From: Dendrocalamus latiflorus
Taxonomy: Eukaryota; Streptophyta; Magnoliopsida; Poales; Poaceae
Assembly (NCBI GenBank): GCA_017311315.1
Contig: CM029617.1
Span: forward strand, 35,681 to 99,680
DNA: 64,000 bases
Direction: 5' to 3'
Part shown: positions 31,393 through 44,114 of the stretch, piece by piece
How the letters are laid out: every line of letters begins with the position of its first letter
How positions within the stretch are numbered: the stretch's first letter is position 1
Notes under the pieces: model-generated
What the model was told of the DNA's origin: nothing
Seen by the model: only the letters and a program-made list of their open reading frames with translations
Databases searched by the model: none
Made by a program: the position numbers and the translations under genes

Positions 31393-32425
31393 GTGGCTTC
31401 ACGGAGAGAAAAGGAAACGTCATTTTTATGGGAATCACAGTCCGCAGCCCACGTCCAAACGACCGGCCAAGCGATGCTTTTTCGTCCTTGCACTTTCGTG
31501 GAGGATGCGAAGAAGTTACAGTGTCATCCATGATTCCGGCAGCACATGAACAAGATCCCACGAAAGATGCCAACATCGATCGTTGATATCGCTGCAATCT
31601 AACTACTCCCATGCATTATGCCCTTCTACTTGCGCATGGTCGATTATCAAGAGATGGCGTCGAGTTGTAATTCAAGATGAGAAGGGACAAAACAATGTTG
31701 CGTCCAGGAATGCCAGCACCGAAGCCGAAACACCATTCACACTCATCGCATCTCCGACGTGGAATGTCATCGCTACCCCCACACCATCACCAGTTTGAAA
31801 GCATCTGGACTATGGAGCCGGAGGACAAGGTGGATGGAGAACGTCGCAACAGGTAAGTTTAGAGATTAGAATGCTTCGATCAGGCACTGGCGCACTGCAT
31901 ATCACAATGATCAATCTGAAATTCTATCTGGTCAGCGCCATGCACTAATGTACGAAGTTCGTGCTTAGTTGCAGCCACGCGAAGACAGCGGCCGCCTTAA
32001 CCGTAGCATGATGTGCGTGCATTAATATATCACTCATGTCCCCTTAAGTTTTTTTTGAAGGAAATTATATTGATCTTACACGCCACTCGCGCGTGTCCCA
32101 TAAAGTCGTGACTGCCGTACATGCAGGAAAATGTTCCGATAAGCAAACCAATACAACAAAGGCACGAATAGACTTTCGTTAAAAAAAATAAAGAAACGAA
32201 GAGACGATACAATGATCAAATAATCATCTTTGTTTGGTCTTTGTAAGTACATTAGGACGACTATCATCTGATTTTCTGTAATTTACTTTCTTTACATTTT
32301 TTATATAGTATTTACTTTCCTGCCAATGAATTATACTTTTGTTTCAGACACACTGAAGTTTCCGTTGCTTTTAATACTGACTTCTGAATTTTGTTAGCTA
32401 AATTCAATCACATAATAAGAATATG
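31393..32425. other. Flanking DNA right of CACTA-R, no firm gene
   Basis: A 71-codon plus-strand frame (31583-31798) with TPFTLIASPTWNVIATPTPS might be the end of a host exon, but it has no recognisable domain and no clear splice border. The remainder is AT-rich. I do not call a gene. Confidence 0.3.
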
Positions 32426-32426
32426 G

Positions 32427-33155
32427 AAGAAAAAGGGAATCAGATACTATTTCATAATAATGATACTACTAAAAATAAAATTATTTTTACAAACTTTTTC
32501 TTGGAATTTCATGGGACAAGCAAAAGAGGGGACTGGAAGAGCTAAACAATCAACATATTTCTAATTCGGGTAGAATTGGAATTTAGTTCCACAAACCATT
32601 TCTAATTTCTAGAAAGCAAACTAATTAAGTGCTATTGATTTTCAATCAAACTTCCCATATGGATCCGCGGCATCACACGGGAGGTACCTAGTAAAACAAA
32701 TTGTTCGCTACAACAGCTGGCAATCTATTACATTGATCTCATCGGATACATGTGTTGCCTTCGCGTAATACATGGCGATTAGCAACAGCAGGTGTTACAA
32801 TGGATCTCGAATAGAAGATACCATAAGTTCTATACTACCCTAAAAACAAAATAGCGTGATTTTACTTGTGGTATAGTTTATCTTGGAACGCTGCAACGCA
32901 TGGGCAATTAGCAAGAGATTCGAAAATTATATAAAATGTAAGCCAGAGAAGAACGAGGCATCTGAGTTCTGACAATTAACGGGCTCTAATTTGAGCCATT
33001 CGCGAGTCCAACTGCATCCAATTGTTTGACTTGGACAGGCTAGTGTAACCAAGCTCTCCGATGAAAGCCCACAGTGGCCTATTCAGCGGCGCGGGGTCCT
33101 CGCCGGTAGCGGTGGCATCCCTTCCCTCCGCCAGCCCGGAGGACGGCTTTGCCAG
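32427..33155. repeat. Direct repeat, left copy (about 0.7 kb)
   Basis: From AAGAAAAAGGGAATCAG to the GAGGACGGCTTTGCCAGGCGCC block, this matches 34337-35085 nearly base for base, with scattered substitutions and small indels. It lies downstream of the 278-codon ORF. The right copy lies immediately upstream of that ORF. Confidence 0.85.
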
Positions 33156-33476
33156 GCGCCACGCGGGTATTCAGCGATGAGACGGCGGCGGGGCAGTCGT
33201 GCTTGGTGTCCGTACGAGTAGCCGCTGCCGGCGCAAAGCGCCCGCGAGGCATCCCGATGCATCTCTTGACGTAGTGAGAGCAAGGAGACGGGGCAGGAGT
33301 TGCCCACCGCATCCACCTGCTCCCGTGCTCTCAACCAGAGAACACATTTTTGAGCTGAAATTCATGAATTTTGGTTTTCTCGGTCTAGCCCCAAAAAGTC
33401 CAAATCAAGCAAAAAATTCGATCAACAGCGAGGTGCAAGGCCTCTCCGATTGGGAGTTCGAAATTTGAATTCGCTC

Positions 33477-34313
33477 TTAATTGCACCGATCAGCTGCTGA
33501 TTTGTCGCCAATGAAGCTCGCCGGCAAGAAGGCCTCAAGGGTTATCTCCAGTGGCAAACGACGTTTTGGAAGAGGCCCTCTCCAGGAACGAACAGCGATT
33601 CCACGATTGGGAATCGATCTGCCTTGCGGCCGAGAAGGAGTCGAATTCTGGTTCATCGATACAGAGACCGGCAATCGTTCCTGTGTGTCATCCGACAGTA
33701 CTTCAGCACCCAAGTCAGCAGGATGTTCCCGTTCATGATCCGGCAAGGTGCCAGGACCCGACGCAGGCAGCCCCTGTTCCTGGTCTGACGCTAATTTATC
33801 CTCCCACCATCTAGTTCCTTTGGGGAACCCCATGTCACACCAAAAGTTTTCCACCAGATGCAATTCTGATGTTATTGTATCAGCGGTATGATCCAAATTA
33901 CCCTTTGTGGCTCTTTGTTCATTTGCAAATTGAATTGCCTCCTCAGAAGAGAATCCTGCCATGAAAGCCTCATGGTAGGCCACTTCAAACTGAGGATCAG
34001 TTCCTTCATGGAAATCAAGTGCAGCACAACGAAGAGGAAGTGCCAAGCTTCCGTTTTCCGAATTTGATTCATCACCAGCCCCTGCAGAAACACAGCGTAC
34101 CTGTATTCCACTGTCGCCGGTAGAGAGATCGACTTCCCCGTTCTTCGCAGATCCAGCAAAGTCGGAATTGGATCCGGCCAGACGCTCCACTTGGACGGCC
34201 TTTCGATCCTTGTTCATTGGGGAAGTTGACGGTGATCTCTGGCCGGAGCTCACCGCGCCGGCCGCCAGAAATGGTATAAGATGTTTTGCTGCTTTCAGAA
34301 AATCCTCATTCAT
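33477..34313 (-). CDS. Intact 278-codon ORF of unknown function
   Basis: Minus strand, single exon, ATG at 34313 and stop at 33477-33479. The start is the first ATG after the flanking direct repeat, which ends 24 bp upstream. The protein is hydrophilic with no signal peptide or membrane segment. A Ser/Pro-rich region near residues 20-40 is followed by an acidic central part (QFEVAYHEAFMAGFSSEEAI, then FWCDMGFPKGTRWWED) and a basic C-terminal motif (RSWRGPLPKRR). I do not recognise the family. The last motif resembles the tails of some grass-specific hypothetical proteins, from memory only. Reading-frame integrity over 278 codons in an otherwise decayed region suggests a recent or maintained gene. 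It may also be a transposon-captured fragment. Confidence 0.5.
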   Translation of the reverse strand: MNEDFLKAAKHLIPFLAAGAVSSGQRSPSTSPMNKDRKAVQVERLAGSNSDFAGSAKNGEVDLSTGDSGIQVRCVSAGAGDESNSENGSLALPLRCAALDFHEGTDPQFEVAYHEAFMAGFSSEEAIQFANEQRATKGNLDHTADTITSELHLVENFWCDMGFPKGTRWWEDKLASDQEQGLPASGPGTLPDHEREHPADLGAEVLSDDTQERLPVSVSMNQNSTPSRPQGRSIPNRGIAVRSWRGPLPKRRLPLEITLEAFLPASFIGDKSAADRCN

Positions 34314-34336
34314 CTTATGTTTGATTATTTCATGGC

Positions 34337-35085
34337 AAGAAAAAGGGAATCAGAGACTATGTCATAATAATAATACTACTAAAAATAAAATTATTTTTAC
34401 AAACTTTTTCTTGGAATTTCATGGGACAAGCAAAAGAGGGGATTGGAAGAGCTAACCAATCAACATATTTCTAATTCGGGTAGAATTGGAATTTAGTTCC
34501 ACAAACCATTTCTAATTTCTAGAAAGCAAACTAATTAAGTGCTATCGATTTTCAATCAAACTTCCCATATAGATCCACGGCAACACACGGGAGGTACTCC
34601 TAGGAAAACAAAATGTTCGCTACAACAGCTGGCAATCTATAACATTGATCTCATCCGATACATGTGTTGCCTTCGCGTAATACATGGCGATTAGCAACAG
34701 CAGGTGTTACAATGGATCTCGAATAGAAGATACCATAAGTTCTATACTACCCTAAAAACAAAATAGTGTGATTTTACTTGTATAGTTTATCTTGGAACGC
34801 TGCAACCCATGGGCATTTAGCAAGAGATTCTAAAATTATATAAAATGTAAGCCAGAGAAGAACGAGGCATCTGACAATTAACGGGCTCTAATTTGGGCCA
34901 TTCGCGAGTCCAACTACATCCAATTGTTTGACTTGGACAGGCTAGTGTAACCAAGCTCTCCGATGAAAGCCCACAGTGGCCTACTCAGCGGCGCGGGTCC
35001 TCGCAGGTAGCGGTGGCCTGCCCGAGATTGCCGGCCACCGCTCTCCCCTCCGCCAGCACGGAGGACGGCTTTGCCAGGCGCCCGC
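34337..35085. repeat. Direct repeat, right copy (about 0.7 kb)
   Basis: Second copy of the 32427-33155 sequence. It forms the presumed promoter region of the 278-codon ORF. At its right end it lacks about 75 bp present in the left copy between the CCAGGCGCC block and GCGCCCGCGAGGCA. Confidence 0.85.
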
Positions 35086-35094
35086 GAGGCAAGT

Positions 35095-36486
35095 CACACT
35101 TCTTGATCATGTTGATCCCAGTTTTCAAAATAAAATTATGTTGATTTAAATTATATTGCATGCATATTTTTATTCAACGTATTTCAATTCAGTTTTAAAT
35201 TTAGTTAACACCTGTTTGTTACTCCCTCCTTTGATATTGCAAATCCTTATACTTTGTAACCCTAGGTTAAAACTCTAGTTGATACATTAGTATGGCTAGA
35301 GACTTTATGAATAGAAAATGCTTACCCCTGCTTAGACATAATTATGGGTTGGGATACCTTTTCACATAAAATGATGAGCTTTTCACATGAAATGATGATT
35401 CATCTAAATGTACTCTTGACTTTGGTGAGTCAAGGAGGTTTATGAAATATTTTGCAAACAAAATATAAAACCTGGTTTAGACTTAGGCAATTGGTTAGAT
35501 TGGTGGGTGCAGGCATGCCCTGTTGGTCGGAGCCGCAGTGGTTGATTGTCGGGCACGAGGGTATGTGGTTGAGCCTAAGTCAAATTAAGGACCGGTCTGT
35601 GAGCTACTGTTGCAAAGCCCTAACGTACTACCACAAGGCTGGTATGAGACAACCTTGGCTGAATAATTTGTGGATCCCAACCTGAGCCATTTCGTAGGTT
35701 GAAAATGAGCGTGGCATAGGCCATGAGAAGTCTCACTCGGCTCAAGAGGGGGTCCCGGTCTAGTGGATTCCTTACTGGGGTGAAACCTTAGTGCTGGCTT
35801 GGCCAGGTTGAAGGCTTTACATTGTAAAGGCCTTGTCGTGATCTCCCCGTCGCACACCTAAGAAAGTGTGTAACTCGCGTGGCAAAACGGGATGATCATG
35901 TCTTGTGGGTAAAGCTGTACAACCTCTGCAGAGTGTATACTCTATCTTGGATAGCCGTGCCCACGATCATGGGCATGCTGAGTAAAAGTTTTTCATGGAT
36001 TAGATTTTGCTTTTCAAAAATAATTTTCGAAAACCTTGTGGATGGATGGAATACACGAGAGATGAAAACCTTGCGGATGGATGGAATCCGTGAGAGATTG
36101 AGACCTTGTGGATGGATGGAATTCATCAGAGTTACGCAGTGGGAGCGTGTGGATGGATGGAATCCATACGTGGACTTTTGGAAAATATGGTCCGGATGGG
36201 ATGCCCGTGGATAGGTTGGTGTATGGTCGGAGCCTGCACTGACGGTATTATTTTTGATTACAAGTATTGTCTTTATTTACCGTATTAAATTCAGCAATTT
36301 CAATCTATTTACTGTATTTCATTAAATGTTGTTTTATGCAAACTAACCCTATAAGTCTTTCATTGAGGTCTTTATCATTATGATGCATTTTCTCCGTGTG
36401 ACTTGCGGAGTACAAGTTTGTACTCACCTTGCTATCTCTACACAGAGGAAGACGACTTCAACTACGGTGAAGACCTGGACAAGTAG
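35095..36486 (+). mobile_element. Truncated gypsy-type LTR, left arm of a large inverted repeat
   Basis: From about 35101 (TTCTTGATCATGTTGATCC) to 36486 the sequence is the imperfect inverted complement of 36490-37770. It shares landmarks with the LTRs at 42300-43300 and 61290-62200 (for example GTGGGTAAAGCTGTACAACC and GATAGCCGTGCCCACGATCA), so it is the right-hand part of an LTR of that group, in plus orientation. Four near-repeats of GTGGATGGATGGAAT occur at 36036-36170. Confidence 0.65.
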
Positions 36487-36489
36487 GCC

Positions 36490-39400
36490 GCGTCTCACCG
36501 TAGTCGTAGACGTCCTCCTCTGAGATGAGATAGCAAGGTGAGTACAAAATTGTACTCTACAAATCACATGGAGAATGCAACATAATGCTAAGGGCATCAA
36601 TGGAAGGCTTATAAGGTTAATTTGCATAAAACAAAATTTAATGAAATACAGTAGATAGATTGAAATTGCTAAATTTAATACAATAAGTAAAAAAAAGTAC
36701 TTATAATTGGAAATAATACCGTTAGTGCAAGCTCTGACCAAACACCATCCTATCCTCGAACATCCCACCCGGACCATCTTTTTCAAAAACATCTCGTATG
36801 GATTCCATCCATCCACACGCTTCCATCCACTCATGGATTCCATACATCCACAAGGTTTTCAAAAACCATTTTGAAAAACAAAGTCTAATCCATGAAAAAC
36901 TTTTACTCAGCATGCCCATGACCGTAGGCATGGCTATCCAGGATAGATTGTACACTCCGTAGAGGTTGTACAGCTTTACCCACAAGGCATGATCATCCTG
37001 GATTGCCATGCGAGTTACACACTTCCTTTGGTGTGCGACGAGGAGATCATGACAAGGCCTTTACAATGCAAAGACTTCAACATGGCTAAGCCAACTCTAA
37101 GGTTTCACCCCAGTAAGAAATCCACCAAACCGGGACCCCCTCTTGAGCCGAGTGAGACTTCTCATGGCCTACGCCACTTTCAACCTACAACATGACTCAG
37201 GTTGGGACTCGTAAATTATTCTACCAGGGCTGTCCCATACCAGCCTTATGGTAGTACGCTAAGGCTTTGCAACAGTAGCTCATACCAGCCTTATGTGATA
37301 AATTGACTTAGGCTCAACCACATACCCCCTGTGCATGACAATCAACACCGTGTCTCCGAACAACAGTGCATGCCTGCACCCACCACCTAACCATTAGCCT
37401 AGGTCTAAACCAGGTTTTATATTTTGTTTCAAAATATTTTATCATCCTTCTTGACTCTCCGAAGTCAAGGATACATTTCAAAGCTTATCATTTCATATGA
37501 AAAAGGTGTTCCAAGCCTAAGTTATATCTATGCAAGGCTAAGAAGCTGCTACTAAAATTCTCCAGCCATACTAGTGTACTAACTATAGTTTCACCTAGGG
37601 TGACAAGGTACAAGGGTTTACATTGCCAAAGGAGGTAATATCAAACATGCATTAACTAAATTTAAAAGTGAATTCAAATACAGTGAATAAAAGTATGCAT
37701 GCAAAATTAATTTAAAACAGCACAAATTTTGTTTGAAACTTAGGATCAACATGATCAAGGTGTGTGACCTGCCTTGCTCTGCAGTGGGGTGAGAGTTGTC
37801 GTCGAATAATTCTCCCAAATCGTCGTAGTCTACACGTGAAAATACCCCACCAAATTCAAATAAATTCAAAATAACTTCAAATATTTGAATTGATGGCAGA
37901 AATGGATAGAGGGGAATTTTTGATGAATTTAGAAATTTGAATGGGCTCAATCGGAGTTAGGATGAAGAACGGGCTCCCGGAAGTTTAAAATCAGAGAAAA
38001 TGAATAAACTGGATTTTTGGAATTATTTTTCTAAAGGAAATTGGGTTTATGACGTTAGCGAGAATTAATGGAATTATTTTCCTAAAGGAAAACCATATTT
38101 ATGGCGTCAGCCCTGGCTTGGTGAGACTGACAGTGTGCCCTGGTCTACATGGACCAGAGGAAGAGCTGAGGGGTAGGGAGGCTGACATGTCTACTGATTG
38201 TGCAAATTTGCTAACGTGGCAGCCAGGTGGTGCTGACGTGGCTGCCACGTGGGTCAAGGGTCTCTGGTGCTGATGTGGCAGTACACGTGGCTTGCCACGT
38301 GGGCTTGAATGTTGAGGTGGCTAGACACGTGGCTCCATGTGGGCCAAAGGGGGAGGTGGTGCTGACCGAGCGGGGAGGAGCCGAGGTGACGTGCCACCGG
38401 GTGCCATGTGGCATGCCACGGATGCCCGGGCTGCCGACGTGGCTCGCCAACCGGGAAAGCGCTCGGGACCCGAGGGTCGCCGGCGGCTGGTGTTGGGTGC
38501 AAAAGAGAGAGGAGATTACGGGGATTGCTTTGGTGCACGGGGTGCTCACCGAGAAGGGCTGGTAGATGGTCGGTGGCGAGAGAGGCGGTGGCGTGCGCTC
38601 GGGCAACAGCGGCGATCGTGCTCCGGTGGTTCTAAGGCTCGGTCGAGGGCGCAGGAGATGGAGGAGATCGCGGCGAAGCTCGGACGGCCATTGGATTGGC
38701 CTGGCTACAGCCGAAGGCACGACGATTGCTCGCCAGAGTTGGTGGCGGTGCTCGTGGAGAGGGGAGCACGACGCTGGGGCGTTGGGGAGCTCGAGAGGAG
38801 GCAGTGAGGGCGGGGTGAGGTGGAGCGAGGGATGGCGGTGCTCGGGAATGGTTTATATAGGCTCGGGGAGAGGGAGGTGCGGCGGGATTCGTCACGGGAG
38901 AGCTCGAGGACGTGGCGGCGGTTCTCGGGCGGAGAGGGCGAGTGGGAATGTGCGGAAGGTGGGCGATGGATGCGGTGAATGCGGCGCACGAGAGAGGTAG
39001 TGGGGGTGGGGCTGGCGCGGGGTGAACGTGGCTGGGAGAGGCGGGGCGGCGTAATGGCTGGGTGGCGTCATGGCCAGGAAAGAAGGAGACGGGCTCGAGG
39101 AAGACGAGAGGTCTGACAGGCGGGCCCGGGGTGTCAGCGGTAGAGAAGGGGAGAATAGCAGGCGGCTCGGATTTGTGACGTGTGACCAGGGAAGGATCGG
39201 GCGGCCAAGGCGTTAAAGTGGAAGGGAACGGGTACGGGTACGATGGGTCGGGGGCGACGTGGGCGGGATCGGACCGCACACGTGTCGCTCGGAGAGGGAG
39301 GGAAGGCGAGTTGAGCGGGCGGCTGGATGGTGACGATGTGGGCGGATCCCGACCGTCCACATGTCGGCGGGAGGGAGAGGGGCATTTTATTTTCCTTTTT

Positions 39401-39643
39401 GATTTTCAGAAAACTCGAGGAAGGAAAATAAAGCTTAGAAAATAGCAAAAAAAAATCCAAATAAATCCTAGAAAACTCCTATAATTCTAATAAAATGCAA
39501 GGAACTCAAATAAAATAAATAAACTCATTTTGAACACAATTTCTCCCAAACATTAATAGTTTTTAACCTGTGCTCAAAATGAAAAATAACATTTAAATTC
39601 CAGAAAATATCAAATAAAATTTAGAAATTTTTGGGATTTCACA
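36490..39643 (-). mobile_element. Gypsy-type LTR in minus orientation, right arm of the inverted repeat
   Basis: On the minus strand it starts TGTGAAATCCCAAAAATTTC (plus-strand end at 39643) and passes through a GC-rich part and then the same landmarks as the left arm, ending near 36490 without a clear CA terminus. No internal region or coding domain is attached. The GC-rich part (38220-39380) makes long spurious frames on both strands and holds four CACGTG boxes at 38246-38331. The element is either a solo LTR cut at its 3' end or part of a rearranged LTR pair. Confidence 0.6.
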
Positions 39644-40487
39644 TGTTAGTTGACCAATAGGGGTGACCGTTATCTTCTGAAAAAGACCAAAATGCCCCTC
39701 CAAAAGACCGAAGATCCAATTTATTTGAAATAGCAAACGACCTTCAAAAATTATGAAAATTCGCAAGGATATTACCTGGTATGTCAGTGAGCTACAAAAA
39801 AATTCAAGGCGTTTTTCAAAGAAAATTTTCAGATTTTTAATTTAAATGCTAATAAAGGCTACTATTTACAAACCAAGACTAAATGATGTCAAACAATTCT
39901 AGAAAAATTCTCATATGGTCCTAAGATGTCACATAGCTCCCAAATATTATTATTTTCCATTTTTCTATAGTGAATTTGTCCCAGTTAAAAAAAGCTCAAA
40001 TAGGCTAATTTTGTATTTGAATTTCAAAAATAGAAGAAATGGAAGATTTAGTTCACAAAATTTTATATTTGAGTTGTACACTACCCCAGTGATCCAACAA
40101 ATTTTTTTAATATTTTTGCCTAAGCCAATTTTCCCTATATTTAATTTTTATAATAGGGATATATTTGAACTAAAGGCAAAACCGCCATTTTCCAGGGGCA
40201 AACATATGCTAACTGATGACAATGGCATATAGTAGAATTCCGGTTGAAACAAGTGGCATACAGTAGTTAGGCCTTTCACTGGTAGCAATTTTGTCGAATC
40301 GACCACTCACCAGTGGCATAGAATCTATTATCTCTTAATTATATGTAGGCATATACTTGATCTGACAAGTCTAGAGTAAAGATGCATTCAAAAAGCCTTA
40401 GAGAAAGAAGTATTGCATGTCAAGATAAATGGTATCATTGCGAAGATTTCATCAAGTTGGTTGAAATGGATATATTATTTAATATTA
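39644..40487. other. AT-rich spacer between two LTRs, nothing recognised
   Basis: Low-complexity AT-rich sequence with no coding frame, tandem repeat or terminal repeat that I can support. Confidence 0.4.
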
Positions 40488-43453
40488 TAACATCCCAAAA
40501 TTTGCTATCTTTAAAAATTAATTTCAAATTAATTATTTAAAATTGACATGATTTTTTTAGATTATTTGTGTAGTACTGAAAGAAAATATCAAAATTCTAA
40601 TTCCAATTCTCAATTCCCTGTTCAAATTCCAAAAATCCAAATTCTAAAATTCAAATTCAAATCTTAAAAATTCAAAATATCCAAAAAATCCATTTCGTTA
40701 TTCTAGGTCGAATCATTTCCCCCTTTTTCCTTTTTTCCTCTCCTACCTTTCCTTCCTTTCTTCTCATTATTTTCCTTCTTGTTCGCTGGCTTGCTGCTTG
40801 GCCGAACACTGTGCAGACTGCTACTCTCTCTCCTCAATGCTTCCATCCGAAGCAACACACGGTTCTTCTTTTTCAACCAAGCAACCATAGCCATGGCCAT
40901 GCATACCAAAATCATTTTTCACCCACTAAAGAAATTAAAGACAGCAATAATCGTCTTCCATCAATGCTAGTAATCAACCTAATTCAGTTCCAAACCCATT
41001 TAATCTTCAGTTTTTCGGTTCCTAATCGTGCAAAGTGGAAACCGATAGTGGATTCAATACAGCGGAATTAATCTCGTTTCTCTCATTCTTGCCTTATAAT
41101 AGGTGCTGCACCTCGTGTTCTATGCATGTGCAAACCCTTAGCCATCCTCTTTCACCAAGTAAAGAGCCTTCCTCCACCACGCCATCTTTTGCTCCGGTTA
41201 GATTTTTCTAATTTTGTTCACGTCATATTGTGTTACAGCATCCAAGAAACTCATTTACCAAGTCAATTTGAATTTGGTTCAGCTAATCAATAGGAATCAA
41301 GTTTTTTTTTTTCTGAAACCGGTTATTTTCACTCCTCCCCGATGATTCATCATCTCCGATAAGCCGTACTTCTATTCCTCGCTTCACACCATCATCAACA
41401 CTTTCTCTACCTATTTCAAGTCTTACTTTACCCAATGATTTGCCCTAGAAGGTCACCACCATCACCACCACCATGTAGGCTGCTAGTCACCGTCATTATG
41501 CTTCTCCGGCCATCCTGCGGCCAAGCCGAGCTCACCTACATGTTCCATGAGCCAAGGCCATGTCCGTGCTCATGCTAATTCTCCACGTTCACTGCTGTAA
41601 CAATGTCGCCCAGGCGAGCTCACCTGTGGCCGCGCCCCTAGCATCGCCCCGGCAGCTACGCCGTGTCTCCGGCCGTGTCACCACTTCCTTGGGTCCCTAG
41701 AAGCTCATTTTGCTGGTTCCCATCACCTTTCGTGACTCGCTTGGCCGGAGTCATCCTCATGACAGTTCGCCTGCATGATCTGTTAGTCTCCTCTGTTTCT
41801 TCTCTTCATTCATCTCCCTCTTCTTTGCTTCATCTACATTGCCTTGGCTCTACATTAACAAAGGATAGCTTAGTTTCGTGGTGAAGCCTTTGGGCTTGGA
41901 AAATCGAGGTCTTGGCTTCTAACCATAAGCTCAGATTGTTCTCTCTCTAGAGTTCTTCAATGGTTTTGCTTAGACCCAATGACAAACAGGCCCACATGTC
42001 ATAGACTAGCTAAATTCCCAAAAATCCAGCAAAAATAAGATTCCGTGGAATATTCCCTTGTTTTGCAATTTTCTGGAATTTCATTCCATTAGATCATCTA
42101 AAATCCCGTTCTCCATCTTACGAACTTCGAACCCAGTGATTTGAGTTTCTAAATTCATATAAAATCCTAATATTTCTTCCGTATATATTTTATATATTTG
42201 TTATTTCTATTGTATTTATTTATTTGTGTTTATCATTTTGTGCATAAAGCTTGACATCGCCGAAGAAATTCTCAATCCGCAACAAGAAGACTAGACAACG
42301 TCCAAAAAGGCAAGTCTCATTTGATTATCTTGTACCTATGTTTATTAAAATTAATTTATTATTTTAAATTTAAATGCATTGTTATGTTACATAAAATGAT
42401 AACTTCTGCTTTAAGGATAATAATTAATCTGATAATTGTTATGCTCTTATTTGACGTTGAATTCCCCGTACTTTTGTCACTCTAGGCTTCTCTTGTCTCA
42501 GTATTGGGATTATAATATTATTTGATAATTTTAGAATGGTAGAATTGTTTAGACAAGCTATTCGGTCATTATAATCTTATGGATGGGAATAATGTTATCA
42601 AATCTCTAAACAATTGTTTTTATCGAGTGTTTGGCAATAAGTATTGCCATTAGTTTATAAAATAAAATAAAATGATGAAAATTGGTTTTAGACTTAGGAA
42701 GATGGTAAAATTGGGTTAGTGTGGATTTAGCATGAGAACTCATATTGTGAAAATACCGCTCTAATTAATTAAGGACTGACACTTATGATTATCCAATCCG
42801 AACACTACCGTACAACCACAAGTCTAAATGGGTATGACCTAACTGATTAACTTGCAAAGGTCTAGTTTAGATATCACCAGTGGTAAGTGGGTACTAGGGT
42901 TTACTGGTTTACTCAAAGTGAGGCACATGGATTTACTGTACTCACACAGCGTAAGAGGAGGCTTCTGACTGTGGTGCATTTAACTCTTCAGCGGGGAAAC
43001 CTCAACGAGTGTTGTCTAGTTAGGTTGGAGTGAGGTAAAGCTTTGTGATAAATTATCTGGATCTTATGCCTAAGGAAGCATGTTGGCTATTAAGATGACT
43101 TATCTCTTGTGGATAAAATTGTACAAGCTCTATAGAGTGTAAAACTATTTGAATAGCCGTGCCCACGGTTAAGGGTGGGCAATGTGCGCTTTCACATGGT
43201 AGATCTTTTGTTTTGGTTTCAAGATTAAATTTTTTGAGAACTAGGGAGCGGATACAACTCTCGAGTCTGTGTGCTGGCGGATAGAGCTAGTGCGGGTGAA
43301 TAGAACCTGTATTCTTGAAACTTGGTGGATAGAGCCTTAATACTAGTGTTAGTAGCTAAAATCTTCACTAGAAAATTATGATAGTTTCAATTATTGCAAT
43401 TACTTTGTTAAATTGATGCTTTTGAATATATGTTGTATCTCACAACGTAGGGA
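40488..43453 (+). mobile_element. Truncated or solo gypsy-type LTR
   Basis: It begins with a TGTAACATCC-like start (ATAACATCCCAAAATTTG at about 40485) and shares ordered similarity with the 59528-62858 LTR. The shared landmarks include the pyrimidine-rich block near 40720, GTCATATTGTG near 41222, AAGGCAAGTCTCATTTGAT near 42307, the ATATCACCAGTGGTAAGTG segment near 42872 and GAATAGCCGTGCCCACGG near 43152. There are no coding domains. The 3' end is lost or replaced by the repeat at 43440. Confidence 0.55.
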
Positions 43454-43777
43454 GTAATTACACCCTATGTTGTATCTCACAACGTAGGGAGTATCTCGCG
43501 TAACGAGGGGTATGTACATGTGGTATACGAGTATTTAAGATCATATAGATGGTATGAACAATTTTTCAGAGGTGGTATGTACATTTTTTTCAACATACTC
43601 CTTTTTATGTACGTATATAAAGGTATTTACAAAATACGCTAAAAACTATGGACTCCCTTGCAATTTTTTGTGTGGTTCACATTAGAATATTTTATAATTA
43701 GTATACGAGTATACCTAAAGTGATAAAGGAGTATTTCAAGTTTGTTTAGGTGGTATATTAGAGGTGGGTGTAATTAC
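43454..43777. mobile_element. Candidate MITE with 12-bp terminal inverted repeats
   Basis: GTAATTACACCC (43454-43465) and GGGTGTAATTAC (43766-43777) are perfect inverted complements about 324 bp apart around noncoding AT-rich DNA. The 27-bp ATGTTGTATCTCACAACGTA segment is duplicated across the left end (43432 and 43469). No clear target duplication is seen, so the call is tentative. Confidence 0.35.
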
Positions 43778-44114
43778 ACCTGGGTGTAAAAGGTATTTTT
43801 CCTATATATATATTTTTTAAAAGTGGCCTATATTTTTTAAAATATTAATAATCAGTTTGTTTAAAAAAAATTGAGAAAAATTCGGTGCACAAGTTTACAG
43901 TGTTCAAAATGGCTCTGAGGTAGGTACAAGCTTTCAAATTATTCGTTTGCCAAGGATTTAATGGATTAAACTGATTTCTGTCACAAACACAAATAAACCA
44001 AGGAAAAAAATAATTTTGTAAGATGCGCGCCAGGTGAAACCATTGACTGATCAGGGGAGGACTTAACTAATATTTCCAGGTGACTGTGTGTACAGTTTGC
44101 TGTGCTTAGTTGTT

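Noticed and set aside
38211..39360. Several ORFs of 110-242 codons on both strands
   Set aside because: They are GC-rich LTR sequence. The frames overlap and show no domain.
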